DNA from: Anthoceros angustus
Taxonomy: Eukaryota > Streptophyta > Anthocerotopsida > Anthocerotales > Anthocerotaceae
Reading direction: 5' to 3'
NCBI GenBank assembly: GCA_010909165.1
Contig: MU008159.1
Coordinates: 930,001-994,000 of the forward strand
Length of the DNA stretch: 64,000 bases
Below the pieces are notes generated by a model. That model ran no database searches, was not told where the DNA came from, and was given only the letters and a program-made list of their open reading frames with translations. Shown here one piece after another: positions 1-11,156 of the stretch; the first letter of the stretch is position 1; each line of letters opens with the position of its first letter. The position numbers and the translations under genes are program-made.

Positions 1-201
1 GCGATACCTCGAATCATGCAGTCTTGTAAGATGAGTACAAAGCTTGCGTCGCAATTTCTTAGAGGATTATGCTCTTACTTGGTGGAGGACTTCGTTGAGA
101 GCGTAAGACAAGGCAATCCTTGAGCCACAATCTTCACATGGGGCGGACTTCAAGCGTGCAACTCGTTCCAACCCAGCTAATGCGGAGTTTGGCCTTGAAG
201 G

Positions 202-340
202 ATGCTTATCGTGCGTCTTCAAAATTTTGTATTGTGACGAAAACCGACTTACTCACACTTCTTCAGTTTCACCGGCCTTGCAAGGGAAAAGAGGGGCTGC
301 TTTGTCCAAACAAAAGAAAAGTGCTAAAATTCTACCTATG
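202..340. repeat. Short direct repeat, copy 1 (mate at 840-973)
   Basis: About 135 bases, from the stretch ending in CGTGCGTCTTC through CACCGGCCTTGCAAGGGAAA to AAAATTCTACCTAT, recur at 840-973 with small indels. The two copies bracket the larger repeat at 341-841. Bases 1-201 before it show nothing recognisable. Confidence 0.75.
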
Positions 341-841
341 ACCGGTGCACAGCTCATGTCTTGATGCTCACTCCGATTCGAGAAAATTAAAAGGCTGCCC
401 TACGGCCTAGAGTGATAAGTCCCGAACACGCACATTACACACATTGCCACAATCTTGGCGCATACACACAATAGGTCTTTGCATTACGGCCTAGAAATTG
501 ACAACAACAAAATTGCGTGTTATTGTTCCTCCTAGGGACTTCGACAAGCCTTCCACCGCCGCCTTGGTCTTGTGCTCCATAACCGCCTTGCAACCACCTT
601 GCGTCGGGATAGTGGGCACCACACTCTTGGTGCATCCTCTTGGATTGGAGTGATCATGTGCTTTCTCCCACGGTGTGTGAGAGGAGACTGGCCCAAGCTT
701 GGCCATTTTGCGGGTTATTTCCGACTTTCTGTTTAAGGGCATTTTAGTAATTATCGGTACCAAGATTAAACTAAGCTAACAAAACCTACTTGCTAAGCCC
801 TAGCTTCTAAGAGTTAGTTCCTAGCATCGGTTTCACGTCGG
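341..841. repeat. 500-bp direct repeat, left copy (mate at 11829-12340)
   Basis: This block, from near CTCATGTCTTGATGCTCAC to near GTTCCTAGCATCGG, recurs at 11829-12340 in the same orientation with scattered short indels. The pair brackets the methyltransferase-bearing gypsy element, so the copies could be its LTRs or part of them. I do not see a clear primer site or polypurine tract at the inner edges, so the LTR reading is inference. Confidence 0.7.
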
Positions 842-973
842 TCGTGCGTCTTCATCATTTGTCGGTATGAAAAACCAAGCTTGCTCACACTTCTTCTGGT
901 TTCACCGGCCTTGCAAGGGAAAAGAGGGCCTGTCCGAGCCAAACAAAAGAAAAGTGCTAAAATTCTACCTATA
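840..973. repeat. Short direct repeat, copy 2 (mate at 202-340)
   Basis: Second copy of the 202-340 repeat. It starts inside the end of the 500-bp repeat. The following bases, 974-1309, contain no recognisable gene. Confidence 0.75.
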
Positions 974-1309
974 CCCCGGTGATGGGCAGGAAACAATCAA
1001 AAAGAAAGAAACAAGGCATACGCAGCGTCTGAAACAAATGCCACATGGAACCAAGAATGAGGCCAGCAAGAATCCTAGAACTCCTGACCGCATTCACAAT
1101 GGAAAGCACAGGTCGTCTAGCAAACAAAAGGTCCACACAATTCCATCACACCAACATCACATGGTGTAAAATCAAGCAGTCATCCACGCATTTCCAGCAC
1201 ACTTTGCACAATACGAGTTGCTCGAGAGCGACTGCGGCGGAGGGTAAGGCAAAACAAATGAAAACCCCATTGCATCATCCGGAAGCATAAGCTCCTCATC
1301 ATCATCCTC

Positions 1310-2640
1310 CCACAAACAGCACGGGTAGTGCGGTGGAATCCAGCTGTTGTTATCAACATGGGGTCCAAATTAGGTAAGTGGCGGGCGCAGTTCTTGGTAT
1401 GGTGCAATAGTCCTACCATCGAGCCTGCAAAATCAGCACTCCATTGGGCTAACTTCTCGCACCCTCGGCACATGTCTGCTGCTAGCGATGTCAAGGTGTC
1501 CACAGTTTGCCTTTGCAAGTATCGAAATCCCCAATGAATTTCTTGACTTGGGCTGAATGACCACTGCTGGTGTCGCGCAGTAAGGAATCCGGTCTTGAGC
1601 TATGTTGAGGTTGGCCATAGCCATTGGCATAACTGCCGAAATATGCCGCTCCCCAATCACTCGAGCCCATGTGGCGGGATCATCAATGCACCACCTCAGC
1701 ATCTTCTTAGCTATTGTACTCGTGGCGGCTCACGACCAAAAGCAAGAAGTAAGGGAGAAGTGTGCCAAGGCGCATGTTTACTCATGCGGTAGCCCATAGC
1801 GATGTAGGCGGCATGAGGTCCCAATCCTCCTTTCCACGCAAGCATAACTTTCTCACTTTTGATGGTGGACCATCCTTTCGCCAGCCATCGGCGAGGATGG
1901 TCCACGCTAGTCCGCTTTGTGATCGATAAGCGCAACATCTAAAAGGTCACGAAATTCCCTCTAAACTCGAGCCACAGTCGGTCGGGCACTCGGCACGGCT
2001 ACAAACGGCTAAAATTGCAAAAATGCAGGGCGTGCTTGAGGACTTATCGATAGAGCCACAACCTCCACCCATTTGGAGAAATGCTCCATCATGACAAGTA
2101 TGTAGACATTGCCTCTCGGCGTCCTAGTCAATTCTCCAATGAGGTCGCAGACCCGGTGAAGAACAAGCCCATGATGGGCGGAGGGTGGAGAACCGGGTCT
2201 TTGCATAGTAAAGGAGGCCTTGACTCGGTCACAAGGCTCACTGAGCCACTGTTCTACTTTTGTGCATCCCATACCAATAAAAATGAGGTGTGAGCGGTAA
2301 GTCCGCTTCACACCAAAGTGACCATGTCGTGCACGTGTCAGTCGACCCTATCACGGTGGTGGCACCAAGCGCTCGACACCATTGCCCGACTTGCGAATCA
2401 TGTAGCCATCACGCCAATAGTCTTTGTTCGCTGCACACCTGTTCTTTTCGGTGGGTCCAGGCCTCGTCCATACTTAGTGCAAATCTTGAAGAGCATTCAC
2501 ATCTTCCCAAATGTCCTTTGCATTAGGGTGAGCGAAAACAATCATCCAAGGCGGTCATGGCAACAAGGGTGCAACGCCAGATGACATCGGCACCAATCTC
2601 CTCCTCATGGTCCCCTAGCCTCGGTGACATCACCGGTCAT
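1310..2640 (-). pseudogene. Integrase of the methyltransferase-bearing gypsy element (frameshifted)
   Basis: Integrase joins retroelement cDNA to host DNA. The minus strand, read from 2640 to 1310 across several frames, gives a pre-integrase stretch (DIWEDVNALQ near 2500), the catalytic-core strand with HFSKWVEV near 2061-2083, the core-end segment IAMGYRMSKH near 1780-1800 with LLAFGREP after it, and a C-terminal tail with RHVPRVREVSP near 1450-1485 and HLPNLDP near 1360-1380. These are typical of Ty3/gypsy integrases. The catalytic acidic residues cannot be placed with confidence because of frameshifts. It is the last domain of pol here. I see no chromodomain. Confidence 0.75.
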
Positions 2641-3215
2641 CCGGATTTCTAGATAGCATGTCGCATTTTGGTGTGTCACTCCTCGGCTGTGCTCCACAAG
2701 GAAGTCATAATCTTGAAGTATCATGGCCCAGGCCACTTCCCACTCAATTTTGTGTTAGTCATCAGCCATTTCAATGGGCGATGATCGATCACTAACAAGC
2801 TGACCATACAAATATGGGCGGAAGTGGCAACGGCCCAAAGCACGCGAGGCACTCCCCTCATAGCTGTGGTGGCCTCCGCTCGGTTATTACTCCTCGAGGC
2901 ATAGCGATCACGCGCTCCTTGCCTGCTCATCCTCTTGTGCAAGCACCGCCCCAAGTCCCTGCTCAATCGGTGTGTAACACAAATGGCTTGCTAAAATCGG
3001 CCTAGCCATGGTGACCTGGTCAATTGCTCCTTCAACATGTCAAAAGCTTGCTGCGCCAACTCATCCATGCCCATTCCACGTCTTTCCTCAACATGTCATT
3101 CAAGGGTTTATGAATTGAAATTCGAATGTAAACCTATAATAGTTGCATAACCCAAGAAAGGCACGCAAGTGACACGTTGGTGGGCTCCTTCACTGCGGGA
3201 TAGCTGTACCTTGGT
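2641..3215 (-). pseudogene. RNase H and RT-RNase H connection of the gypsy element
   Basis: RNase H removes the RNA strand of the RNA:DNA hybrid during reverse transcription. The minus strand shows the conserved late RNase H segment DHRPLKWLM at 2760-2786. Upstream, near 3120-3190, the RT-thumb to RNase H linker FLGY...NYYR is readable with a one-base shift, followed by LNDMLRKDVEWAW near 3060-3110. This is the usual Ty3/gypsy arrangement just after RT. The reading frame is interrupted. Confidence 0.7.
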
Positions 3216-4130
3216 GAGTGGGGCATCACCCGTTAGGCACGATTATGACCTAAATATGCCACCGTGTTCATTCCAAATTCACATTTGGACGGGTGACATG
3301 TGAGCTCTGCCTTCCTTAGCCTACGGAACAGCTCCTCTAAGTGTGCCGGTGATCCTCAAAGGCGATCTTGTGAACCAGACGGCCACGTCGATATAGCACA
3401 ACAAGTTGGCACATCCGGTAAAACGGATCCATCACCCGAAAAGTGGCGGGTGCGTTCTTGAACCGAATGGCATCACCAGCCATTCCACAGCTGGGACCCG
3501 TGAAGCGGTCTTCTTGATGTCCTCTTACGCAGCGGAATCGTTAAAACCACATCGAAGGTCCAAAGTAGAAGAGAAGGCAGGCGCCCAATCTTGTCAAATA
3601 TCTCCTCCGGTCGGCATTGGGTACCGATCTGCGGTGACGGCATTGATGGGACGATAGTCCCCACATCCGTTCTCCGTCCACCCTTGGCATCCTTCTTTAA
3701 GCGGCATGACGATTCTTTGCGGCATAATCGGCCTCGGATAGCCGGATAAGCCACCTTCAAGAAGCTCACGACACCTAGCATCGACCATCTCCCACTCCGT
3801 CTTGCTCAACCGGCGCGGTAGATGGGCTCACTGCTGGTCGAGTTGATCCAATCTGATCACATTGCGGCGCTTGAGGTCCTTCATGGTAAAAGCGATCCGA
3901 TACTTGAGCGAGAGTGTGGATGCGTGTCTTACGCATCTGCTCCATCCCCATGCGCCACGGAAAGTCTCGGCATTTAGCTTAGGCTTTGCGGGACTGGATC
4001 ATCTAAGCGCTCTCTGGGAGGCGGAAAAAGCACGGGGCGCCACGGACTGCTCCACCCCACGCATCCGGCCGGAAAAGGCATGTATGCATATCCGGAAAAG
4101 GAGATGATGAAATGGACACATCTTGGCGAT
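3216..4130 (-). pseudogene. Reverse transcriptase, duplicate copy 1 (damaged)
   Basis: Minus-strand RT of the gypsy family, the damaged duplicate of the copy at 5072-5984. Readable pieces include EWEMVDARCRELLEGGL near 3760-3800, CGDYRPINAV and RYPMP near 3610-3665, and PEEIFDKIGRL near 3575-3605. The frame changes several times. The usual finger and palm order of Ty3/gypsy RT is kept, but the YIDD-like box is not readable here. Confidence 0.7.
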
Positions 4131-5071
4131 GGGCTGCATGGCCCAGCGTGAAAAGCCAAGCAGACTCACTAACCACGTGAGTGCGTGAACATCCATGGCT
4201 CGCCTAGAGCACGCTTGGTGGTGTATGTAGTAGGGCTGCAGAATGGGTGAAAGCCCATAATGCGTTCGCTCCGGCCGTGGGTTCCTCCCACTGCTGCGTG
4301 TTGGTGTTCAACAGGGCCGTCCCTCACTGTAAGCGAATGAACTGGAAAGCTAACGGTGTGGGCGGTCTGCAGCCGGTGTGTTGGTTTTGAACCAAGGCGC
4401 ACGCTCACGTAACAAGCTGGGCTGGTGATGATCCTCCGGCCGATTGAAGGCTGCAGGACGGGTCCCTGTGTGCCACGCAGCCGGTCTGCGCGAGGCGGGG
4501 ACCAAGTTGGTCGATAATTCCTCGGTGAGCAAAGCGCCCACAGGCGCATCTAACGGGATGGGAGGCCCGGCATAATCTTGAACCACGCCATGTCTGTTGC
4601 ACATGTGCTCTGCAAATTGCGCCGGTGTATTCTCAAGGAGGTAAGCACACGCGGGTTGTATTCTTGAGCCCATGTGAGGACTGATGTAGATCCTGAGCGA
4701 CCACAGGCGTGCATCTTGTAGACCAGCTCCATGCCCGGCTTGGGAGAACCCACAGCATTCCGGCCGAATCACCATATCCACATTTCCCAAGGCACGAATG
4801 TGGCCTTCTTGAATGTAACGGACATCCTGCGGTAGGCGGTGAAAGCACGTGATAGGCCTCCAAGGCGATTCTTTGTGGAAAACGCTCATGCAGCCCTTGC
4901 GGCTGAACTCTGCGATACGGCGTCTTTGTGACATCATTGTCACAATACACGTATCGTATGGACACCCGATCAAGAGAGCCTCCGGCCAGTCTGATCCCGC
5001 CAAAGAGTTCTACCACCGTCGGTCTGAACGATGGCGCCCATGTAATCACATTGTGATCCGGCCTCGATCTT
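4131..5071 (-). pseudogene. C5-DNA methyltransferase domain, duplicate copy 1 (damaged)
   Basis: Damaged duplicate of the methyltransferase at 5985-7112. This copy best preserves motif IV: reading minus at 4734-4760 gives ECCGFSQAG, followed by HGAGLQDAR, where most C5 methyltransferases have PCQ or PCN then GFS.AG. The second Cys position of the box matches the catalytic cysteine. Motif VI is LLENTPAQF (ENT codons at 4626-4634) and motif IX is ERIMGFHPF (ERIMGF at 4250-4267). The N-terminal SAM-binding segment ends at the duplication border near 5071. Frameshifts separate these parts. Confidence 0.75.
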
Positions 5072-5984
5072 GAGTGGGGCATCACCCGTTAGGCACGATT
5101 CACCTAAATATGCCACCGTGTTCATTCCAAATTCACATTTGGACGGGTGACATGTGAGCTCTGCCTTCCTTAGCCTACGGAACAGCTCCTCTAAGTGTGC
5201 CAGGTGATCCTCAAAGCTGATGATGTGAACCAGCACGTCGTCGATATATCACAACAAGTTGGCACATCCAGCCAAAACCAGATCCATCACCCGCTGAAAA
5301 GTGACGGGTGCGTTCTTGAACCCGAATGGCATCACCAGCCATTCCCACAGCTGTTGGGACCCGTGAAACGCGGTCTTCTTGATGTCCTCTTCTGCAACGG
5401 GAATCTGGTTAAAACCCCGAAGGTCCAAAGTAGAGAAGAAGACAGAGCGCCCAATGCTGTCAAATATCTCCTCCGGGGTCGGCATTGGGTACCGATCCTG
5501 CGCGGTGACAGCATTGATGGGACGATAGTCCCCACATCCGTTTTCCGTCTACGCCTCATCGCCCTTCGGCATGAGCGGCCGCAGATAATCGCCGGCCGGC
5601 GGATAAGCCACCTTCAAGAAGCTCACGACACCTAGCATCGACCATCTCCCACTCCTTGCTCAACTCAGCGGTAGATGGGCTCACCGGCCGTCGTTGATCC
5701 AATACGTCACATTGCGCTTGAGGTCCTTCATGGTAAAGGCAAAGCAGTCCTGATACTTGAGCAGGAGAGTGTGGATGCGTGTCTTCTGCCCATCTGTCAG
5801 TCCATCCCCCATGCGCCACGGGAAAGTCTCAGCATTTAGCTTAGGCTTTGCGGGACCTGGATCATCTAACTGCTCTCCTGGCTGGCTGGAGGCAGAAAAA
5901 GCACCTGTAGGACGCCACCAGACCTGCTCCACCCCCCCTGCATCCAGCCAGAAAGGCATGTATGCATATCCAGGAAAAGGGAGA
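5072..5984 (-). pseudogene. Reverse transcriptase of the gypsy element, copy 2
   Basis: The best preserved RT of this element. On the minus strand, N to C: a linker with KLNAETFPWRMGDGLT near 5793-5845 and LLLKYQDCFAF, EWEMVDARCRELLEGGL near 5615-5665, CGDYRPINAV at about 5506-5535, PTPEEIFDSIG near 5455-5485, DLRGFNQIPV near 5395-5424, FGFKNAPVTFQRVMD near 5282-5326, and the catalytic box YIDDVLVH at 5225-5248. The two aspartates of the RT active site are present. A TGA sits just before the box because of an indel. The C-terminal palm HLEELFRRLRKAELTCHPSKCEFG is readable at about 5130-5200. Order and motifs are standard Ty3/gypsy. The region directly follows the methyltransferase in the same orientation. 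Confidence 0.85.
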
Positions 5985-6960
5985 TGAACTGCGGCCGGGA
6001 CACATGCCGCCAAGAGGCTGGTACCATGATGCCGCCATGCGTGGAGCGGTGCCAAGACTCACTAACCACGTGAGTGCGTGAACATCCATGGCTCGCCTAG
6101 AGCACGCTGCGTTGCTGGTGTAACCGTAGGCAGAATGGGTGAAAGCCCATAATGCGCTCGCCCAAAGACGGTTCCTCCCACCGCTGTTGGTGTTCAACAA
6201 CAGCCCCGCCTCCCTCGTAAGCGAATGAACTGGAAAGCTAACCGTGGCGACGCCGAGTGGCCAGTGTGTTGGTTTTGAACCAAGGCGCACGCCATCGGTA
6301 ACAAGCTGGGCTGGTGATGATCCTCCAGCACAGCTTGAAGCCGCAAGGACGGGTCCCTGTGTGCCACGCAGCTGTCTGCAATCGGACCAAGTTGGTCGAT
6401 AATTCCTCGAGCGGTGAGCCGCCCACAGGCGCATCTAACGGGATGGGAGGCCCGGCATAATCTTGAACCACGCCATGTCTGTTGCACATGTGCTCCAAAT
6501 TGCGCCGGTATTCTCAAGGAGGTAAGCACACGCGGGTTGTCTTGAGCCCATGTGAGGACTGATGTAGATCCTCAATGACTCAGGCGTGCATCTTGTAGAC
6601 CTCCATGCCCGAGAACCCACAGCATTCCCGGCAATCACCATATCCACATTTCCCAAGGCACGAATGTGGCCTTCTTGAATGTAACGGACATCCTGCGGTA
6701 GAGCAGTGAAAGCACTGTGATAGGCCTCCAAGGGCAGTTGCTGTGGAAAACGCTCATGCAGCCCTTGCAGCCTGAACTCTGCAATACGGCGTGCTGTGAC
6801 ATCATTGTCACAATACACGTATCGCTGTATGGACAGTCCAGTCATCAAGAGAGCCTCCAGCCCAGTACAGATCCCGCCAAAGAGTTCTACCACCGTCAGG
6901 TCTGAACCAGTAGGCGCCCATGTAATCACATTGTGATCCAGCACTCGATCTTGAGTGGGC
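5072..6960. repeat. Tandem duplication X, copy 2 (RT plus methyltransferase, cleaner)
   Basis: Second, better preserved copy of the 1.86-kb block at 3216-5071. It ends at TTGAGTGGGC, after which the sequence continues into unique N-terminal sequence of the methyltransferase. Confidence 0.85.
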
Positions 6961-7112
6961 TGGTTAACACCTGAATCCAACAAGTGCATCACTGCACTCT
7001 GTCTCTTGCATGCTGCAACAGCGCGTGAGCCTACTCGGATGATCAGGTTGTGCAAGGGCATGTTGCAAGCCTGTGAGATCCATGGGACTGGGAATGGCGT
7101 CATCGACTTCAA
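5985..7112 (-). pseudogene. DNA (cytosine-5) methyltransferase domain inside gypsy pol, copy 2
   Basis: C5 methyltransferases transfer a methyl group from S-adenosylmethionine to cytosine. Reading minus from 7112: a leader with VITWAPTG, motif I VVELFGGICTGLEALL (6849-6896) for SAM binding, motif II-like YVYCDND (6801-6821), a helical stretch with LPQDVRYIQEGHIRALG, then VDMVIAG and motif IV ECCGFS (near 6607-6626, with an adjacent deletion; the full box is clearer in the 4.7-kb copy). Motif VI is AYLLENT (ENT at 6507-6515), motif VIII-like RSRNY is at 6399-6413, motif IX ERIMGFHPF is near 6133-6159, and a motif X-like THGGIMVP lies near 6030-6055. Length is about 370 codons, matching a bare catalytic domain with motifs in I-to-X order, unlike the rearranged plant DRM type. 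Motif IV has E-C-C instead of P-C-Q. Several frameshifts are present. The family call rests on motif order; I cannot place it in DNMT1, DNMT3 or phage-like subgroups. Confidence 0.8.
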
Positions 7113-7559
7113 GATTGTGCATCTTGCTGGTTAGCATCTTGGACTAGCTTCACGGCATTGCACGGGCTCCTTGCTAGCATGGCACACCACTAACGTGGCG
7201 ATCTGTGGCCCACCACCGCAAGTCAAGGGAATATGTGCTAAGCGCCGTCCTCCTGCGCGGTCAGCCGATAGAAGGCTCCGTCAATTATCCACTCCCTCGC
7301 CGGTGGGAAAAGAAACTCATCCTAGCGGTCGTAGTTTGTGGCCGTGGTCACCAAGCACGGCAGAGACATGGTCATGGCATCCGATGAGCTGGATTCAATG
7401 TGATGTGCACAGCTCAAGTCTCGCCACACAGGCTCCACGGCCCAGGCGTGCGGATGTTCCATGGGGATTTGCAAGTGCTTCTCCACGCAAACCAAGCCGT
7501 CTTGCCGGCCGCCTATAATGATGGCGCCCATGTCCGCAACACCACCACAGGTGCACGGT

Positions 7560-8257
7560 AGTTGGATGACCCGTCCTCTCGGTTGTCTACCACTGCGTTA
7601 CTCACTCGCATTCCTGTTGGTAGGTGGATGCGTGGATGCTCCAAGGACATGGAAATTCATCATCGGTCATTTGCAATGGAAGGCATCCACGGGCTCGGCT
7701 GAATTTACTATGGTGATCCGGAAAGGAACAAGTCCCCGGACTACCAAATCTCCGGCACATGAGCAGCGGTGACTTCCAGTCTGCGGCGATTCTTTGAGGC
7801 GTTCTGGTCATGCCCATGTCCGCAAGGACATTAATGGTGCTGCAACAACCGTCGCCAAGCTCATGTGTGACCAAAGGGGCATCATGTACAATTGCCCTAA
7901 GCGAGGGCCCTCATCTCTGCATTGGCTCTGTCTTGTCACCGGAGTGAAGATGTATCCTGCCCGTAATGGGATGGCGGTTCAGTGTGAGGGCATAAAGGAT
8001 TGAGGCATTGCTGCCCTTGCTCCTCATTGCGGTGATGGGCCCCGCATTTGCTAACACGATGTCAGGCAGCCAAGATTAATGGCATGCCCAACCCATGTAG
8101 GCACATCTTCCCTTAGCTTGTCACGAGGCAGCAGGCTACATCAACACCTCATGTGGGTGTCCATAATCTTCTCCATTGTTTCATCAGAACCGGCTCTGAC
8201 CGCTGAGGCTTAGCTCCACCAGCTTTCGAGGCTGGTTGTAAGCGTGCCGCACCGCCA
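7560..8257 (-). pseudogene. Region between gag and methyltransferase; possible retroviral-type protease
   Basis: An aspartic protease would be expected here between gag and RT. The minus strand has a 90-codon open stretch (7874-7602). It includes ELGDGCCSTINVLADMGM, where D-G-C-C-S-T-I-N resembles a damaged D-S/T-G...N protease active site, and WKSPLLMCRRFGSPG follows. No clean DSG or DTG triad is visible and there is no second conserved box, so the call is tentative. 7113-7559 gives no recognisable domain. Confidence 0.3.
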
Positions 8258-9666
8258 AGGCAGCCACCGTGGCCTCCAGCGTCATCTTGTCGCGTTTGCA
8301 ACCTTGGCTTCGCTTTCTCCTCATTGCTTGCTCTTAGAGTCCCAGTGCGAGTTGCTCCTGTCTTGGTCTTGATGCTAGTAGCATCTCCGGTGATGCCGAC
8401 TCGTATCTCCTCTCGGGTGAAGTTGAAAGCACACGGTGCTCACATGACCATTCTTTTGACAATGAGTGCAAAGAGGCCTTGGTGGGCACTTGCAATTCGG
8501 TGAGATGTGCTCGGATCGCCACAATGGTTGCACATGGTGGCAAGTGCGGTAGATCGCCTGCTAGCTCGCCTTGGTAGCTGGTGTAGTCCTTGAAGAAGTT
8601 CCCCGTGACACCCTTGCTTGAAAACATGCCTTGATAATGGTGGAAGGCCTTGGAATGCTTGGAGGAGAAGGCGGAGTAAGCAATCTCTTTCTTCTCCGCT
8701 TCCTCATGTACTGCTGCAAAGTATAGGCATCGCCATACTTATCCACAAGTGAGGACAACTGGAAATGAAACGGTGATCACCCTCAAGTGTGAGGAATTTC
8801 TCCATTGCTTGGTGAGCATGCAGGTCCCATCTCGCAGCTTTTGCGACCCTCACGGAAACACATCGGGACTCTCCCTTTCCGGCGTGCAAAGCTTGCTCCG
8901 CAATCTTCTCGGGAGTCTTGAGTGGAAAAGCCTTCTCGAGGATCTTCATGAACTCTTCCACGGGGTTGGCATATTTGGGGTGTGTATGAATTCATCAATC
9001 CCTGCGTGGTCATTGTCCTCTCTGTGGCCGTGAGGAGGCATCACGGTGGGTGGCGGCAAATGGCGCGGCATGCAGATATGGCTGGTGGGTGTCACCCGCC
9101 CACTTGGCATTGTAGGCCATCTGCAGTGCCCTTGGAATAATGGATTGGAGGCAGTAGTGGTTGAGGTCGGCTCACTTGGTGGGCTTCATACAAATCCAGG
9201 CCTCATCACCATGTATCTTGATAGTTCGAACATGTAGAGGTGGTTATCACAGCCCCATGTTTGAACTTGACCCTACTAATTGCCTCATTGACTCGCAGCC
9301 TAAAATCCCTCAACGATTGTGTTCTGGCTGAGAATTTCTCACCGCCATTTGGCCCTCCTTCCATCGTGTCGAATCACCGGGGTCCTCTTGCCTGGGTCTT
9401 ACATGATAAATGCGGGAGCGAGCCACGAGGAAAGGCCTAATCCCGCCCTCCGGTGCACTCCCACCGCACCTGGCCCCTGCTCCTCCTTATCAGTCACTGC
9501 ACAAGGTGTAAGTGGGGACCAGCTAACCCTAACGGTGCAAAGGATCCTTGTCCGGGCTCACTTACCTGGTAGGTCCTCTAAGGACAAATCTTGGCCGTGG
9601 TGCCCTTCTCCTTCTCACGAAAACCACAGGCGCACGTCCCTCGTTCTAAGCGTGCCCACTGTCTTT
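8258..9666 (-). pseudogene. Gag-like region, tandem duplicate Y copy 1 (damaged)
   Basis: Duplicate of the gag block at 9667-11075, starting at GCCAAGGCAGCCACCGTGG. The minus strand shows pieces of the gag core such as EEFMKILEKAFPLKTPEKI near 8880-8960 and, further on, SLVDKYGDAYTLQ near 8710-8760. The zinc-knuckle area lies near 8430-8540 but is broken. Many CAG and CTG sites present in copy 2 are altered here. Confidence 0.65.
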
Positions 9667-11156
9667 GCCAAGGCGACCGTGGCCTCCGGCGGCGTCATCT
9701 TGTCCGCGTTCTTGGCGCCCTCCCTCATTGCTTGCTCTTAGAGTCCCAGTGCGGGAGTTGCTCCTCTTGATGCTAGATGTAGCATCTCCGGTGATGCCGA
9801 CTCGTATCTCCTCGGGGTGAAGTTGAAAGCACGGTGCTCACATGACCATTCTTTTGACAATGAGTGCAAAGAGGCCTTGGGCACTTGCAATTCGGTGAGA
9901 TGTGCTCGGGGCGCCACAATGGTTGCACATGGTGGCTGTAGCGCGCTACGATCCGCCTGTTTGCTCCTTGGTAGCTTATGGTGTAGTCCTTGAAGAAGTT
10001 CCCCGGCACCCTTGCTTGAAAACATGCCTTGATAATGGTGGAAGGCCTTGGAATGCTTGGAGGAGAAGGCAGATAAGCAATCTCTTTCTTCTCCTTCCTC
10101 ATGTACTGCAAAGTATAGGCATCGCCATACTTATCCACAAGTGAGGACAACGGTGGAAGTAAACGGTGATCACCCTCAAAGAGGAATTTCTCCGCTTCTT
10201 GGAGTGCAGAGCATGCAGGTCCCATCTCGCAGCTTTTGCGACCCTCACGGAAACACACATGTCTCCCTTTCCCGTGCAAAGCTTGCCGGCTCAATCTTCT
10301 CGGGAGTCTTGAGTGGAAAAGCCTTCTCGAGGATCTTCATGAACTCTTCCACGGGGTTGGCATATTTGGGGTGTGTATGAATTCATCAATCCCTGCGTGG
10401 TCATTGTCCTCTCTGGCCGTGAGAGGAGGGCATCACGGTGGGTGGCGGCAAGTGGCGGCGATTACTGCGAGATATGGCTGGTGGGTGTCACCCGCCCACT
10501 TGGCATTGTAGGCCATCTGCGGTGCCCTTGGAATAATGGATTGAGGCGGCCGTAGTTGAGGTCGGCTCCGCTTGGTGGGCTTCATACAAATCCAGGCCTC
10601 ATCGACCATGTATCTTGATTTGTTCGAACATGTAGAGGTGGTTATCGCCATGTTTGAACTTGACCTACTAATTGCCTCATTGACTCGCAGCCTAAAATCC
10701 CTCAACGATTGTGTTCTGGCCCGAGAATTTCTCAGCCCTGCCATTTGGCCCTCCTTCCATCGTGTCAGAATCACCAGACAGGTCCTCTTGCCCTGGGTCT
10801 TCTGTGATAAATGCGGGACTGACGAGCCCTGAGGAAAGGCCTAATCCCAGCCCTCCAGCAGGTGCCTGCACTCCCACCGGCACACTGGCCCCCTGCTCCT
10901 CCTTATCGGAGTCACCTGCACAAGGTGTAAGTGGGGACCAGCTAACCCTAACAGTTGGTGCAAAGGATCCTTGTCCGGGCTCCTGTTCTGCTGGTAGGTC
11001 CTCTAAGGACAAATGCTGACGCCGTGGTGCCCTTCTCCTTCTCACGAAAACCACAGGCGCACGTCCCTCGTTATAAGCGATGCAGTGGGCTATCTCCCTC
11101 TTCACCGGTGGCATGCCCCATGTAATCACGCCCTGAGTCAAGGAAGCCAGCATCAA
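9667..11156 (-). pseudogene. Gag-like polyprotein region, tandem duplicate Y copy 2
   Basis: Gag forms the retroelement particle and binds its RNA. Reading minus from 11156: a Pro/Arg/Glu-rich N-terminal part (RRRRAPRRQHLSLEDLPAEQ), an acidic stretch (EDPGQEDLSGDSD) near 10760-10800, a core with RTQSLRDFRLRVNEAI near 10670-10720, and a C-terminal part SLVDKYGDAYTLQYMRKEKKE near 10080-10160. A double zinc-knuckle-like segment follows: CNHCGAP near 9915-9931, then HISPNCKCPRPLCTHCQKNGH at about 9845-9905 across a frameshift. Cys/His spacing fits retroelement nucleocapsid knuckles. It is upstream of pol on the same strand. No single frame is open. Confidence 0.65.

Larger units (their letters stand above)
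3216..5071. repeat. Tandem duplication X, copy 1 (RT plus methyltransferase, damaged)
   Basis: The 1856-bp block starts at GAGTGGGGCATCACCC and is followed directly by its second copy at 5072-6960, which starts with the same words. Copy 1 has lost or altered many CAG and CTG trinucleotides that are intact in copy 2. For example CCAGCC and CCAGATCC in copy 2 read CCGG and CGGATCC here. It may be a noisy-read version of the same locus rather than a real duplication. Confidence 0.85.
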
